Source: Bacillota bacterium
GTDB lineage: Bacteria > Bacillota > Clostridia > Peptostreptococcales > Anaerovoracaceae
DNA length: 15,986 nucleotides
Assembly: GCA_016302925.1 (NCBI GenBank)
Contig: JAEDMR010000025.1
Location: 1 to 15,986, forward strand
Direction: 5' to 3'
Shown here: one piece after another, positions 15,427 to 15,986 of the stretch
Layout of the letters: the number at the start of each line of letters is the position of its first letter
Position numbering within the stretch: position 1 is the stretch's first letter
Notes under the pieces: model-generated
What the model was told of the DNA's origin: nothing
The model's database searches: none
Seen by the model: only the letters and a program-made list of their open reading frames with translations
Made by a program: the position numbers and the translations under genes

Positions 15427-15986
15427 ATGGACACCGCAGATGCGGCGGTGAAATACCAGCGTGCAACGGTGAACGATGTTTACGACGTGGATGCACTGCG
15501 TGAGTATGAGCTTGAGTCGATCAAAGAAGCGCCGACCAGCGGATATTTTCTGACAGAACGCGACTACGAGAAAAAGAAAAGCTACTTATATTATGCAGCC
15601 ACGTTGGATGGAAAAAAGGTAAGGTTAGCGACGGGGTCGTTTTACGAAGAATTTTGCAATGCTGACGGGAAAATACTTACGAATGGTTCGAAGATCTATT
15701 TCAGCCTGGAAGAACAGGGATCATCCGGCGAAACACATAAAGGCCGGATCTACTGCGGCAGCGTCGATGGTAGCAAGCCGAAACTGCTCAAAACGGTAAG
15801 CCTTGATGGAATTGATGCAATCTCGCTGCTGGGAATCTACAACGGCAACCTTTACTTCCAGAAGATAGATATGCACTATGCGTATTCCCAAAAAACACTG
15901 CTTTACAGACTGAACCTGAAATCAAAAGAAGTGAAAAGGGTATCTGCAAACTTTAATGCAACAAACACAGTATATGCCTATGTCTA
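15427..15986 (+). CDS. Partial beta-propeller-like (DUF5050-type) protein, start uncertain, runs off the window
   Basis: The frame is open from 15343 to the window end without a stop; ATG 15427 is its first ATG and gives 186 visible residues. The sequence has repeated strand-turn units such as YYAATLDGKKVRL, GRIYCGSVDGSKPKLLKTV, LLGIYNGNLYFQKI and LLYRLNLKSKEVKRV. These resemble DUF5050-like propeller proteins, which are usually extracytoplasmic. This start has no ribosome binding site and no signal peptide. A better-placed ATG at 15380 (AGGGA and AAAAGG upstream) opens in another frame and stops after six codons. One extra T in its run of eight T (15386-15393) would join it to the main frame. 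The gene may therefore be broken, phase-variable or truncated at its 5' end. Its codons (TCG, ACG, TTA) also differ from the core genes. Confidence 0.6.
   Translation, partial: MDTADAAVKYQRATVNDVYDVDALREYELESIKEAPTSGYFLTERDYEKKKSYLYYAATLDGKKVRLATGSFYEEFCNADGKILTNGSKIYFSLEEQGSSGETHKGRIYCGSVDGSKPKLLKTVSLDGIDAISLLGIYNGNLYFQKIDMHYAYSQKTLLYRLNLKSKEVKRVSANFNATNTVYAYV

Overview
The window reads as a chromosomal segment of a Bacillota bacterium, most likely an anaerobic member of the Clostridia. The evidence is the gene order pheS-pheT-zapA-mutS2, two anaerobe-type radical SAM genes, strong AGGAGG-type ribosome binding sites, and core genes biased to G/C-ending codons (Leu CTG, Pro CCG). I cannot name a genus. 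All genes I support are on the + strand.

Region 1 (1-10705) is a housekeeping cluster. It opens with the C-terminal tail of a gene that looks like ftsZ, followed by a small hairpin. A SpoU/TrmH-type rRNA 2'-O-methyltransferase, pheS, pheT, zapA, a frame-disrupted mutS2, a DUF523 gene, argS and a radical SAM gene then follow with short gaps or overlaps. The run ends at a strong rho-independent terminator (10669-10705). It combines translation (PheRS, ArgRS, RNA methylation), division-ring functions (FtsZ-like tail, ZapA) and ribosome rescue or DNA processing (MutS2).

Region 2 (10706-13527) is a translationally coupled pair: a B12-binding radical SAM protein of the DUF4080 type and a TPR protein, joined by an ATGA overlap and closed by an 11-bp hairpin.

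Region 3 (13459-15986) looks accessory. It is AT-richer and uses different codons. A 350-bp intergenic region carries an exact match to the sigma-54 -24/-12 consensus, with two dyads upstream. It precedes a gene for a secreted C39-like cysteine-peptidase lipoprotein. After that comes a partial beta-propeller-like gene whose start appears broken at a run of eight T.

The points most worth checking are the sigma-54-type control of the C39-like lipoprotein, the apparent out-of-frame internal deletion in mutS2, and the CX4CX2C cluster motif in the first radical SAM protein. I found no tRNA or rRNA genes, CRISPR array, insertion sequence, T-box or riboswitch. I see no convincing new multi-gene system.
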